DNA of 64,000 nucleotides from Castanea sativa (taxonomy: Eukaryota > Streptophyta > Magnoliopsida > Fagales > Fagaceae): assembly GCF_040712315.1 (NCBI RefSeq), contig NC_134024.1, forward strand, positions 5,603,158-5,667,157. The letters are read 5' to 3'. The notes below the pieces were generated by a model that saw only the letters and a program-made list of their open reading frames with translations, was not told where the DNA came from and searched no databases. The position numbers were made by a program, and so were the translations under genes. Below, piece after piece: positions 22,236 to 33,599 of the stretch. Each line of letters starts with the position of its first letter. Positions within the stretch are counted from its first letter, which is position 1.

Positions 22236-22815
22236 CAGGTTTAGAAGGCACCCGTTGAGATGCATCTGTCCACATAAGGATAGTGCAACTTTAAGGCGTC
22301 CCCGAGATGTACCATCCCCATAAGGACATGGTAATTTTCAAAGCATCCTGTGAGATGCACCATCCACGTATTTATGTAGTAAATTTTAAGGCATCCCTTG
22401 GGATGTATCTGTCCTTTTAAGGACTTGGTAAATTTCAAAGCATCCTTTGAGATGCACCATCCATGTGTGGACGTAGTAAATTTTAAGGCATCCCTTGGGA
22501 TGTATCCGTCCTCTTAAGGTCTTGGTAAATTTCAAAGCATCCTTTGAGATGCATCGTCCACGTATGGACGTAGTAAATTTTAAGGCATCCCTTGGGATGT
22601 ATCCATCCTCTTAAGGACTTGGTAAATTTCAAAGCATCCTTTGAGATGCACCGTCCACGTATGGACATAGTAAATTTTAAGGCATCCTTTGGGATGTATT
22701 CGTCCTCTTAAGGACGTGGTATATTTCAAGGCATCCCTTGGGATGCATCTGTCCACGTATGGACATGGTAAATTTCAAGGCATCCCTTGGGATGTATCCA
22801 TCCATGTATGGACTT
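22236..22815. repeat. Tandem array of ~47-bp hairpin monomers in Tat-1
   Basis: About twelve monomers alternate in two types, giving a ~94-bp period. Each monomer carries two inverted repeats: one like CATCCCTTGGGATG or CATCCTTTGAGATG, the second like GTCCTCTTAAGGAC or GTCCACGTATGGAC, spaced by GGTAAATTTC or GTAGTAAATTTT. It lies between the 3' ends of the convergent antisense gene and pol. Tat-lineage elements are known to have variable tandem repeats in their 3' untranslated region; the double dyad per unit is what is seen here. Confidence 0.9.
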
Positions 22816-23039
22816 TAATAATAGATGCATTTTTGTAGAGACTTATATACACACGACATATTTGAATAACTCTCTTATTATGGTCAATAAGTGCATAAGC
22901 CAAAAAAATTTCTTCGAAAAAGTAAAAAGCTTCCCTTTGGGCTTAAAAAGTATTGTAGATAATAAAAATTAATTGAAAAGAAATAAACTGGAAATGAGGA
23001 ATGGTGCTCTGCGTGCCATCATCTACTGGTAGTATTTCT
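22816..23039. other. Pol 3' untranslated stretch of Tat-1
   Basis: AT-rich DNA between the array and the integrase stop; no coding frame or repeat was seen. Confidence 0.4.
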
Positions 23040-24284
23040 TTAGGTGCTTGGTGTTCCATGGATTGTGTAACTTTCGTCCGTTGAGTGTTTCCAGGTGATA
23101 GGTGCCTTTCCTCTGCCACAAAGTGATTCTATAAGGTCCTTCCCAATTAGGTCTTGCTTTCCTTGGGAGGGATCTCTTGTAGCGCCCATCACCTTCCTCA
23201 AGACAAGATCTCCAACTTGAAAATCCCTGTGTTTAATTCTGGAATTGTAGTGCTTGGCCATGAAGTCTTGGTATCGTGCTAACCTTTGTTCGCTTGTCGC
23301 TTTGACCTCGTCCACTAGGTCCAGTTGTAGGCACATGGCCTCGTCGTTCCTGCTTTCATCATGGTTCTCCACCCTGTAGCTTGTGAGTTCGATTTCAGTG
23401 AGAATAACGGCGTCGCTCCCGTATGCTAGTCGAAAGGGTGTTTCTCCTGTAGGTGATCTGGTCGTCGTCTTGTACGCCCACAATACACTTGGCAGCTCGT
23501 CAAGCCATATGCTATTTACCCCCTCGAGCTGAGTCTTGATGATCTTGAGTAAGGATCAGTTCGTGACCTCAACTTGTCCGTTGGCCTAAGGGTGTGTGGG
23601 TGAGGAGTAGTGATTCTTGATCCCCAATTGTGAGCAAAAATCCCTGAACGGTTCGTTGTCGAACTGCTTTCCGTTGTCCGAAACTAAGACTCGAGGGATC
23701 CCGTACTTGCAGATGATGTTTCTCCAAACGAAGCTTCGTACGTTTTTCTCCGTGATGGTGGTTAGGGCTTCAACTTCTACCCATTTGGTGAAGTAATCTG
23801 TGCTGACTACTAGGAACTTTAGTTGCCGTATTGCTATTGGGAATGAGCCCATGATGTCCAACCACTATTAGGCAAAAAGCCACGGGGCCGTCATCGGAGT
23901 GAGATCTTCTGTTGGCTGTCTGATGATGTTACTGAACCTCTAACACTTGTCGCAAGCTTTGACATAGGCTTGGGCATCCTTCTGCATGGTAAGCCAATAG
24001 TATCCTGCCCGAATCAGCTTGTGTACTAGTGATCGTGACCCTGAATGGTTCTCGCAGATTCCTTCATGAACTTCCCTCATGACATAATCGGCTTCTTCAG
24101 GGCTTAGGCATCTTAGGTATGGTCGGGAGAAACCTCTTTCGTACAAGACATCCTTTATTAGGACGAATTGTACCGCTTGAACCTTCAACTTTCTTGTGGC
24201 CTCCTTACCGTCAGGTAATGTTCCGTCTTTCAGGTAGGAGACTATTGGTGTGGTTAAATTACTTTCAGAACCTATCTCTTGCAT
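23040..24284 (-). pseudogene. Tat-1 integrase
   Basis: Read leftward: a zinc-binding HHCC region (HEGICENHSGSRSLVHKL, then ACDKC), the catalytic core (WLDIMGSF, VSTDYFTKWVEVEA, VLVSDNGKQFD, NGQVEV) and a C-terminal region (VGDLVLRKVMG). The two Asp and the Glu of the DDE triad are visible. Stops occur at about 23930, 23880 and 23587, and the C-terminus is shifted, so it is inactive. The enzyme would insert element cDNA into chromosomes. Confidence 0.85.
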
Positions 24285-24299
24285 ACTGACGCCATCTAT

Positions 24300-24720
24300 T
24301 AAAGGTGAAAGCTAGACAAAAGAAAGTACCTTACTGGGGATGAGCATGTGTTTAGCTGATGCGGCCTTGGCAAGACGGTCGACATGCTCGTTCTCTTCCC
24401 TTGGGATTTGAACAAACTTGGCTTGAAGGTCATCCACCTGTTTCCTTACTTGCTCTGGGTACTTCTTCATCCTTTCACCTTTGCATTTGTAATCACTGTT
24501 CACCTGACTATGACTACCTGAGAATCGCAATAAACAACCACACTTGTGGCCCTTACTACTTTGGCAAGATCCAGTCCTGCCACTAAAGCTTCGTACTCCG
24601 CCTCATTGTTGGTCGTAGGAAAGTCGAGATGAACCATGCATTTAATCTCGTCTCCTTCTTGAGAGTGGAGTACTATACCTGCTCTGCTAGCCTACATGTT
24701 GGTCGATTCGTCCATGTGGA
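24300..24720 (-). pseudogene. Tat-1 second RNase H domain
   Basis: The stretch FPTTNNEAEYEALVAGLDLA, then VVYCDSQVV, and ENEHVDRLAKAASAKHM at 24312-24530 fits a duplicated RNase H placed between the first RNase H and integrase, as in Tat/Ogre-type elements. Stops and a frameshift break it. Confidence 0.75.
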
Positions 24721-24748
24721 TACTCCACTAAGGATGCTCTTCTGCCCC

Positions 24749-25129
24749 CTAGCCTTCCATATTGGTGAATTCTGTAATGAAGTCAGCGACCACTTGTCCC
24801 TTCATGGTAGTACGCGGTTCATACTGTACGTCGAATTCACTCAACTCAATCGCCCATGGTGCCATCCGTCCTGCGGCTTCAGGGTTACTCATTGCTCTCC
24901 ATAGAGGCTTGTCTATCAAAACGATCACCGTGTGGGCTTGGAAATACGGTTTGAGATTGTAAGCTGCAGTTACTAAGGCGAAGGCTAGCTTCTCCATTGG
25001 GGGCTACCTCTCCTTTATGCCTCAGAGCGCTCTGCTATTGTAGTATACAGGCTTCTACACCCTGTCTTCTTCTCTGACCAATGCTGCACTGACGGCAGCT
25101 GGAGAGATAGCTAGGTAAAGAAATAACTC
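24749..25129 (-). pseudogene. Tat-1 RNase H domain
   Basis: LFLYLAISPAAVSAALVREE, then EKLAFALVTAAYNLKPYFQAH, TVIVLIDKPLW and VVADFITEF are typical of the RNase H that follows gypsy reverse transcriptase; it would degrade RNA in RNA/DNA hybrids. A stop near 25052 and a frameshift interrupt it. Confidence 0.8.
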
Positions 25130-26170
25130 TTCTCCATCTTTGGAAGGACTTAAAAATGGCGGGGAGGAGAGATATGCTTTTAGGTCTTCGAATGCTTGTT
25201 GACACTCGGCCGTCCACTCAAAGGACTTCTTCAATGTGTGAAAGAAAGGCAGACGTTTGTCCATTGCCCTTGATACAAACCTATTCAGCGTCGCTACCTT
25301 GCCATTGAGGCTTTGCACCTCTTTAATGTTCCTGGGTGGTGCCATCTCCATTATGGCTTGAATTTTGTCTGGGTTGATTTCAATGCCCCTTTGAGACACC
25401 ATGAACTCTAGGAATTTTCCAACCGTTACTCCAAATGCGCATTTACTCAAATTAAGTTTCATGTTGTAAGAGCGGAGGGTATCGAAAGTCTACTTGAGGT
25501 TGTCCAAATGGTCATCTTCCCGTCAACTTATCACTAGCATGTCGTCCACATAGACTTGGACATTCCTCCTAATTGGATGTGCAAATATTTTGTTCGTTAG
25601 CCTCTAATACGTTGCGCCCATGTTCTTGAAACCAAATGGCATCACTTTGTAGCAGAAGAGGCAATGGTTGGTGACGAATAAGGTCTTCTCCTGATCAGCC
25701 TCGTCTAGCTTGATCTGGTTGTAACTAGAAAACGCATTCATGAAGCTCAACAACTAGTGTCTTGCTGTTGAGTCAACCAGGACGTTGATCTGCGGGAGCG
25801 GGTAGCTATCTTTGGGGCACGCCTTATTTAAGCATATGAAGTCTACATACATTCTCCACTTTCCATTGGCTTTCTTGACCATCACCACATTGGCCAGCCA
25901 ATTGGGGTAGTATACTTCTCGTATGAACTCTGCTTCCTACAATTTGTGAAATTCTTCCGCTATAGCCCTGTCTCGCTCCTGGGCTAACATTCGTTTCTTT
26001 TGTTGGATAGGGGAAAAAGAGGGTAATACATTCAACCTGTAAACCATGACCGAAGGGTTAATCCCGGGCATGTCTTTGTGGCTCCAAGCAAAGACATCCT
26101 GGTTCTCTCTCAGGAATGTTATGAGTGCTTGACGAACTGGGGAGCTGGCAAGGGTGCCGATCCTAGTCAT
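25130..26170 (-). pseudogene. Tat-1 reverse transcriptase
   Basis: It starts with the region before RT (ENQDVFAWSHKDMPGINPSV). It includes the active-site YVDD encoded at 25541-25552 and the thumb region (LNLSKCAFGVTVGKFLEFMV, then RNIKEVQSLNGKVATLNRF). Several stops lie between 25470 and 25936. The enzyme would copy element RNA into DNA; this copy cannot. Confidence 0.85.
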
Positions 26171-26255
26171 TCGCTCAGGTTTGGAGTCATCAAGGAGTAT
26201 CTCTTTCGACCCTTCAACGGGCTCTGTAAGTGTTTGTTATTCTTCTATGCTTGTG

Positions 26256-26650
26256 CTATAAGTGGTCGTCCATCTCCAACATTGCTATGTAGCATTCGCG
26301 TGCCACTTGCTCTCCATGTACCTCTCCTACTCTGTACTCAATGGGGAACTTGATCATCAGGTGATAGGTCAAAGTTATGGCCTTCCATGAATTTAGGGTA
26401 GGACAGCCCAGTATGGAATTGTAAGCAGACGAACAGTTGACAACATGGAATGTAACATCCTTAGTAATTTGTTGAGGGTAATCACCAACCGTCACGGGCA
26501 TTGTGACCGCATCGAAGGGGTATACTCTCGTTCCTCTAAACCCAACGAGCAGTGCATTGGTCGGTACGAGCCATTCTCTTTCAATCCTCATCTGCTAGAA
26601 CGCCGAGTAATAAAGGATATCAGTAAAGCTTCCATTATCAACTAGGACCT
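26256..26650 (-). pseudogene. Tat-1 aspartic protease
   Basis: The catalytic motif appears as VLVDNGSFTDILY near 26616-26643, followed by LVPTNALLVGFRG, VTMPVTVGDYPQ and YNSILGCPTLNSWKA, the usual order in plant gypsy proteases. Stops lie on both sides of the motif. Confidence 0.75.
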
Positions 26651-27434
26651 AGTGTGTGTCGTAATCCCTTACTCGTATGCTAACAATGAGCGCATCGTCG
26701 TGTGGGTGGTAGAGACGTCGAGAATCTTCCTCCGGGAACCCAATCATGGGGTTCTCGACCCGTGCCATCTTTGGAACAAAACCCGTTAGCTGGACGCTCT
26801 GAACCATCCTTAGGTAAGTCTTACGTGCCTTTCTGGACGAACCGGAAGTTGCGGTGCCCCCTACAATCATCCTTATGTCTCCTAGGGGTGGCTTGGGGCG
26901 CTCGTTATCCCTTCTTGTAGCTTGCTCCTATGGTGGGTCTGCCATTTCTTTGCTGATGAATCGTAGTAGTTTCCCTTGTCTGATAAGGGCTTCAATCTAC
27001 TGCTTTAAGTCATAGCATTCAGATGTGTTGTGACCGTGATCCCAATGAAAATGGCAATATTTGTCTCTGGACCTCTTGCTGGGATCTCCTTTCAACTTGC
27101 TAGACCACGTCAAGGTTGTATCGTCCTTGATCCGCATCAATACCTGAACAATCGAGGCAGTTAGCGGGGTGAAGTTGGTGAACCTTCTTGTGGGGGGCTA
27201 GGAGCGCCTATCCTCCTGTCTGTCTTCGGTCCTAGTCATCTTTCGTCCTTTGTCTTGCCATGCATCTTCTTTCCTTTCCCTCTTCTTGGGTTTCTCCTCT
27301 CGGGCCAGTAGCGCGTCTTCTGCGTTCATGTACTTAATAACTCGATAAAGTACATCTGACATGGTCTTTGAGTCGTTTTTGTATAAAGAGAACAAAAGCT
27401 TCCCCTTCCGCATACCATTGATGAATGTAGTAAC
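26651..27434 (-). pseudogene. Tat-1 gag C-terminal part with zinc knuckle
   Basis: It continues gag across the copia insertion (FINGMRKGKLLFSLYKND), then a charged region (EEKPKKRERKEDAWQDKGRK). A CX2HX4HX4C knuckle follows (CHFHWDHGHNTSEC, 27010-27055). Its second Cys is His, also seen in the other Tat element. Stops occur near 27196 and 27000. Confidence 0.75.
27430..27434. other. Target-site duplication GTAAC, left copy
   Basis: It matches 35532-35536 on the other side of the copia element. Joining the flanks restores the gag reading direction of Tat-1. Confidence 0.9.
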
Positions 27435-28819
27435 TGTTGGGGTTTATGCCCTAAAACCCAATTTATTGGCATGTATTTAATAATTAAATTGTTTAATTAT
27501 ATGAGACTATCTATATATGAACTAAGACACTATCATAGTCCATGAGATGCATTGTATGTGATTTATGTGAAAAATCACAGAAGATATAAATCACAAGTTC
27601 TTTGTAAACTCAGAAGTTTAGTTCGTAGTCGGTGATGAAATTGGGCGTTTCATCTGCGAAGACTATAACATATCAACTAAGATGATTTGTCTTGATCATG
27701 GAAGTGGAGACTTCTAGTTGGTATGTTGATATGTTTTAAGAGTTAAGACATATTGAACTGGACCGCTGTGAGATTTATTATTCTCCTAACGACCGTCAAA
27801 TGAATAATAAATCTCACGACTTCGTTTACATCAACTCTAAATCCCGAGAGAATAATGGACTCGATCATGAGATGTAGGTTGCTTTGATATATCGTAGCGA
27901 GATCTATTAGTTACGGTCAAAACCTCGCATGTCAAGGGCATCCGTATTTAGTGTTGATGGAACATATATTCTCAAGATGGAATTCATAGTCTCTTAATGG
28001 AGATACAAAATATTCCTCGAGATAAGTTTAATAGGTTTAGTTATTCGCAGTTGTTGGCCCAACCACTTTAGTAAGGAATTACTAAAGTATATATTTATGA
28101 AATTGGATTTCATAAATATATGATGAATAACATAAATGATTAAACCGGGTATTCAAGGATTAAGATGTAGTAATCTTAAAAGTGTGGCAGTTTATATTCA
28201 CGACTTCGATTACTACGAATATTTTAACGAAGGGGTTGTATGCATGATAAAGTCTTGGGATATAATTTATTAATAAGGCCTAGAGTGCAATTATATTTAT
28301 ATAGTGGTATTAAATATAATTAATGGTAACTTTGGGCTTGCCAAGAGTTGACGGAAAAAGCCCAAGGCCCATTGAGCTAGTGTCTTATTGGTCCCTTTGG
28401 CCCCACTCCAAGCCACACACTAAAGCCCCACAATTGAAAGGCCCAATAAAGCCAGCCCAATTACCGTATAATCAGTTAGTTATAAAAGGGAGAAACATAC
28501 AAAATTTTTATTAGAAGATACTAGAAAAGAAAAAGAAACGGTGTGTGAGAGAGCGTGAGACACACTTTCATTCTCCCTTTCGAAAAACCGATCGAGAGAC
28601 CACACATCTGGGCGTAAAGTGGAATTGGAGTGAAGATTAAAAGTGTTCCCAAGTGCTTCTAATCTTTGTTTTGAATTTCTCCACACCAAGGTACGCTATC
28701 TTGTTCTTAAATTTCGAAATTTACATCGCGCACGTTATCAATCATGAATGAAATAGATTCCTACCATTGCTTCGTCAGTGTGGTTTTGCATGAGATGCAA
28801 AACCAGAATTTTTCCTTCA
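27435..28819 (+). repeat. 5' LTR of nested copia element
   Basis: 1385 bp, TGTTGGGGTT to TTTCCTTCA. A TATA box, TATAAAAG, lies at 28481-28488, followed by GGGAGAAACATAC. It is nearly identical in layout to 34152-35531; most differences lie at CG dinucleotides or in short homopolymers. Confidence 0.92.
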
Positions 28820-28821
28820 AT

Positions 28822-28833
28822 TGGTATCGAGCC
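28822..28833 (+). other. Primer-binding site of nested copia element
   Basis: TGGTATCGAGCC lies two bases after the LTR. It equals the usual initiator-Met-tRNA site TGGTATCAGAGCC with one base missing, either a real deletion or a sequence error. Confidence 0.75.
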
Positions 28834-29112
28834 AGTTTTCATATCAGCGTATCAGATAAAGATGCGTATTGTATAGCATGTGATTGAATTTTAGAATTTA
28901 AGAAAACCGTTATCTTTGTGTTTTTCAAATTTCTGCATAAAAATATTGTTCCATGAATTTTGTGTGCATTGATAAATATATGTGATATATTTTTATGCTT
29001 GTGCACGAATAGGTCATTGATTCTATAACCATTAATGGAAAAATATTCATGGAATGCGTGTATATATATCACCAAGTGAGATTGATTGTGCAGTCATTGA
29101 TTAATGCCAAGG

Positions 29113-29194
29113 AAACAGTTATTGAATTTCAATAACTGTTTGTGCGTTTCCTTTTGTTAACGCACGGCAAACAGTTATTGAATTTCAATAACTG
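29113..29194. repeat. Two identical 23-base palindromes in the copia leader
   Basis: An 11-base arm CAGTTATTGAA, a central T and the complementary arm TTCAATAACTG occur at 29116-29138 and again at 29172-29194. In the first copy the pairing extends by three more bases on each side. They would form strong hairpins in RNA. Confidence 0.9.
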
Positions 29195-29454
29195 CCTTTT
29201 GGTGAAATTCACTACCTGGGTTCTTAATTGCACGGTTGAATGGTTTTTTGTCCACTGCATGGTTTGACCAATTTCTTTGCATGGTTGGTGATGGCCCACG
29301 GTTGATGCATCTAGTTTAATGGCTTGACTTCATGCATCTATTTTCATTTAGAATAAGACAAGATTGTGGCCCACGGTTGAATTGTTTTTGTCCAAATGCT
29401 TTTTGGCCATGAATGAATAGAATTGGCATAAGGAGAATTCCACCATCTGATAGC

Positions 29455-29650
29455 ACCATAATATATATAATATATATATATATATGTAAAGTACATATAT
29501 AGGTATATTATATTATATTATATATATATAGTGTAATAATTATATATTACATATATTAATTTGTATATTATATTAGATATAATATAATATGAATTTTTAT
29601 ATGTAATAAGGGTTTATTACGTTATATATATTTATATATATTAATGCTAG
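29455..29650. repeat. (TA)-rich tract in copia leader
   Basis: Dense TATATA and ATATTA runs with no coding content. Confidence 0.85.
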
Positions 29651-30360
29651 TTTAATGAAATTTATTCCTAATGCAGATTGTGATTATATTTTTCACGTCT
29701 AAGCATTATTATTTCGATCTGTAAATCTTCGTTGATAAAATCAAAAAGTGTTTTTGATGTATCGGAATGAAGATGTCAAAACGGTTACATTCGAAAATTT
29801 CCGAAAAAATCAGCATAGTCTCGATCGATCGAGAATTCCTTTCGACCGATCAAAGGCACTAAATTTTGAATTTTCACTTGTTTTTGACTAAGTGTTAAAA
29901 CTTTAATAAAAGCAAGGCTATATGATTAATTTTATAGTCCTTAAAAGTTAAGGATATTTATTAATCATTAACTAACTAAAAGACCTACTGAGATCAAAGA
30001 TGTTAGTTAAATAGAACTCTTAGTCCTAAATTGTTTTATGATTAAAAGTCCTTAATTTATTTTAATTAGAGGGTTTTAATGAGATTAAAATTCTAATTAA
30101 AAAATTATATAGTTTTTAATGAGATTAGAATCTTTTATTTAGTAAATTAAGGAGAGAGTTCTATATAACTAATTTTTGATTCTTTAATGTTTAAGGGATC
30201 CTAAATAGTTTAGGACTTCCATTTTAGTTAGTGATTCTAATGAGATTAGAGTCTTGATCAAGTGCAAGGTTATTAATTGTGATGGGATCACAATTATTTA
30301 AGAAAAACCCAAATAACGAGTGGGAGTGCTTAAATAACCCTTTAGTTAAGTTTATTGTAA

Positions 30361-30818
30361 TGTGAATAAATACCTTGTCTTGACTTCGAGTCTTGCATTC
30401 CATGCGGAGGGTATTTACTTCACGGATTACAAGGTTAAACTTCTTTGTGATTAAGCGAATGTTCGTTACACTAAAGTGACGTGACATAGTAACATCACAT
30501 CGAATTTAAACAATTAAACACATTTGATGTGTAGGGTTAAATTTGTGATTAGATCACAATGTTTTTAGGACAATCCACTTGTTTTAAAATTTCTAGTGGG
30601 AGAGAGATACAAGGGTTGGATCTCATGGCCTCCATTGTTGGTTCATAGTAGTATGAAATATATACTTTGTCTTTGCTTCGAGCTTAGCATTCCATGCGGA
30701 GAGTATTTATTTCATGGTACTACAGGATTGAATTTCTTGGTTTATAGTAGTTTGATCAAACACCTTGTCTTAGCCTCGAGCTTTGCATTCCATGCGGAGG
30801 GTGTTTTGTATCATGGCA
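30361..30818 (+). repeat. Three copies of a hairpin cassette in the copia leader
   Basis: Units are at about 30361-30425, 30650-30716 and 30750-30818. Each has a constant core (TTGTCTT, then CTTCGAG or CCTCGAG, then GCATTCCATGCGGA) between arms that pair with each other. Unit 1 arms are AAATACC and GGTATTT; unit 3 arms are AAACACC and GGTGTTT; unit 2 arms are GAAATATATAC and GTATTTATTTC with one mismatch. The stems differ but stay complementary. The core itself contains GCAT-TCC-ATGC. Confidence 0.8.
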
Positions 30819-30889
30819 CTACATAATAAACCCGTTTTAAGGGGATGAAATGTGGCTACACATGATTCTAGGCAATGGTGTACACTAGA

Positions 30890-31080
30890 CTAAGTTTGAT
30901 AGTATCCTCTATGCTGAGTTCTTGCTATTATCACTTAGAGGCCAAAGAAATAGCGGCAAATTATTTTGTTTGGTAAGAGTTACCATGATAGCATTAATAA
31001 TGAGAGTAATTCTCACCAGATCGTAGTGGTTGGTATTCACTCTATGCTGAGGAATATTAATTGCGGGATTAGGTTGTCGT
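30890..31080 (+). repeat. Two further related hairpin motifs (TCTATGCTGAG)
   Basis: TCTATGCTGAG occurs at about 30908 and 31040, flanked by sequences that can pair (GATAGTATC with GCTATTATC; GGTATTC with GAATATT, allowing G-U). They look like weaker members of the same kind of leader structure. Confidence 0.5.
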
Positions 31081-31690
31081 TGCACCTAGTATAGTATGTT
31101 TTTCGGGTTTTATACTATATGGTTATGGATGCAAAATATAATGTCCCTGTAATTTTGTTCATAGTCTCGAATTGAAGTTGCCATAAATTTTTGTTCTCTA
31201 ACTATTTTTTTATTGAATCACATTACCTAAGATATAATTTTGGACTTGGTGCTTAAGGAGTTGAAGTACATATATATGTTTCAATTCAGCATTATCATAA
31301 TTTCCTATGCATGATGCATTGATGGAAGATGGCTTATGATATGATCATAATCTCCATTGAAATGCTAATATGTTACATTGGCTTTTATCTCAAATGTGCT
31401 AAAGCATGAGATGCAAGAGTTAGTACTAGACTTAGACTTTGTATTAAGACTAAATGAGATGTTTGGTATGAAATATCGTGCTACTAGACGATATTTAATA
31501 TAAGTCATATTGAGTGCCAAGAAAAGCTTAAGTAGTTCCAATTCTATATCATTTTATGAAAATGTTTTTCATTTTAAAATGAATTGGAATTCTTGGATGT
31601 AGAGATTAAATGTTAATCTCATATGGATATGATCCATAAGTCCATGTTAGAATCATTTGACCAATTCAGATTGTTTTGAAAATAAATTTC
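31081..31690 (+). other. Degenerate leader/gag region of nested copia
   Basis: No open frame. The position suggests the gag N-terminal half, but I could not recognise motifs with confidence. Confidence 0.35.
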
Positions 31691-31699
31691 TTTTATATT

Positions 31700-31945
31700 A
31701 TCTGAATTGATGAGTGAGTTCTACACAACGGAAGACATCCTAAAAGCTAAGGCTAGGATCAATATGATTTAATCAAATTCTTAGCCTAGACCAAAAGGAA
31801 AAGGTGGTAAGAAGAGGAATTAAAATACCAAACAGTTGGGCAAGCTATTTGCCCTAGTAGTTGCCAAAAGGAAATTAGACTCAAAAGTATGACCAAAAGG
31901 AAAGTGTTTCCGTTTTGGTAAAGCTAAGTTTTGTCCTTGATTGTT
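31700..31945 (+). pseudogene. Nested copia gag C-terminus with decayed zinc knuckle
   Basis: Frames give KPKGKGGKKRN, then KGKCFRFGKAKFCP, which corresponds to the usual copia gag basic stretch and CCHC knuckle with Cys and His losses. Multiple stops are present. Confidence 0.6.
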
Positions 31946-32198
31946 TTCTAGATGGAGATTTACATGTTTTACTTTTTAAAGAGAAAGTTTTCATCATTTG
32001 GTATTGTATGTTTTTGGCACTTATGTCTAGATCTTATTATCTAAATGATATTCAAGATTGGTGAAAGATGGGCTTTTAGAACCATTATTTGTTAAATTTT
32101 CAATCTATGAATTCTATTTAGAGGATAATATGATCTAGGGTTCCTTTATTGTAAAGGAATATAATATCAATAACTTCTTTAAGTCAGTGCATACATAA

Positions 32199-32642
32199 AT
32201 GAGGAATAAGACTCTTTTAGAAATAGTAAAGTACATGATAAGTATTTCAATTTCCTTATTTCTTTTGGAGATATACTCTATGTATTACTATACATTTTCT
32301 AAAATTGATTTCAAAAGTTTGTTCCTAAGACATTTGTCAAATTGTGGATTAGGTAAAAACCTAGTATATGATACTTCCACTTTTGGGGATGTCCAAAGAC
32401 TTGTGCTAGAAAGGAAGTCTAACAAAATGAAATCAAAAGGTAGAAAAATGTGTGTTTATGTTGGGTATCCAAAAGGAATTTCAAAAGATTGTTTTGGTAG
32501 TCATAAAGAAGATAAGATGTTTGTAAAGTACAAATACAAAGTTCTTGATGATGACTATGTGAATAATCTTAAAGCTATACATAGAATCGTTCTAGAAGAA
32601 AAATGTCGAATTTGTTGTAAGACAACTATGAAATACATTTAG
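32199..32642 (+). pseudogene. Nested copia integrase C-terminal relic
   Basis: The frame contains LRHLSNCGLGKNLVYDTSTF, then KSNKMKSKGRKMCVYVGYPK, GISKDCFG and KEDKMFV. This matches the region after the copia integrase core, where K..K..C.FVGYP..TKGY.F is typical. The DDE core upstream is not recognisable and appears deleted. Confidence 0.7.
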
Positions 32643-32789
32643 AAATGAGATGGTTGTATTAGATACATCACAAGGAATTGTTCTAGATATATAGCTAATA
32701 CACCAATACAATATCGTAGTGGGATTATCAATTATCAAATAAATTCATACTTTTGGAATAAACTTTTGAAGTTATTCCACAAGGATATG

Positions 32790-33430
32790 AATTTGATCCT
32801 CGGTCCTACGTTGAGGCAATAGATGATATAAATATGGATTACTGGATCAAGGTTATGTAAATAGAATTAGATTCTATTTAAAGTTTAGAACTTGTAGAGG
32901 AGCCTAATGGCATTAAGCCTATTGTTCTCAAATAGGTCTACAAGAAAAATTGAGATTGATAGATTTGAAGGTGCAAACCTTCAAAGTCAAGACTAATGGT
33001 GAAAATATTTATTCAGAACGAAATGGTTCGACTATGAAAAGATTTTTTCACCAATAGTCAAGTTTGACTTTATCTAGATTCTCTTATCCATTATATTTCA
33101 TTTGGATGAAATATGGCAATGGATATCAAGAAAGCTTCTTTTAGTAGCAATCTTGAGGAAAACATCTATATGAGGTAACTAGACTTGTACATAGCAAAGA
33201 AACGGTAATATTTAGATTGCAAGTTCCTTAAATTCCATTTAAGGATTAAAGCAAGCATCTAAATCGTAAAATATTATCTTTGATCAAGAAATCAAATTGT
33301 TTGATTTTGATCAAATATTAAAAGGCCTTATGTGTGTATAGCTATATAGAATAATAAATTTCTTAATGTATGTTGATGACATTCTAATCATTTAGAATGA
33401 TGTTGATTTATTGTCATCAATGTGTTTTTG
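32790..33430 (+). pseudogene. Nested copia reverse transcriptase relic
   Basis: Pieces in several frames read LVEEPNGIKPIVLK, then VYKKN, FSPIVKFDF and LEENIYMR-like sequence, and the catalytic LMYVDDILI at about 33363-33390. Stops and frameshifts are frequent, so no enzyme can be made. Confidence 0.75.
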
Positions 33431-33599
33431 GTTGTCTAGTCCTGTTTGATATAAAGTACTTAGGAAAGACTGGTCACATCCTAAGAATTAAACTTTGTTA
33501 TAATTCAGAAATTAGGATGTTGAGTCTATCTCAAACTGCTTAAATAGATTAGATTCTGGCCAAGTATAGCATATAATACTTCAAGAAAGGATTCTTTCC

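Noticed and set aside
22241..22668. Frames of ~60 codons on the minus strand across the hairpin array
   Set aside because: They are translations of a tandem repeat whose period happens to avoid stops; no homology or start context supports a protein.
22236..22815. CRISPR-like regular repeats
   Set aside because: No unique spacers, head-to-tail satellite structure, and the sequence is clearly plant nuclear DNA.
25541..25552. Endogenous pararetrovirus (caulimovirus-like) origin for YVDD reverse transcriptases
   Set aside because: Integrase, LTRs, target duplications, PBS and PPT show LTR retrotransposons.
28323..28514. Small ORF in the nested copia LTR
   Set aside because: It is not kept in the other LTR copy because of frame-changing indels, and has no known motif.
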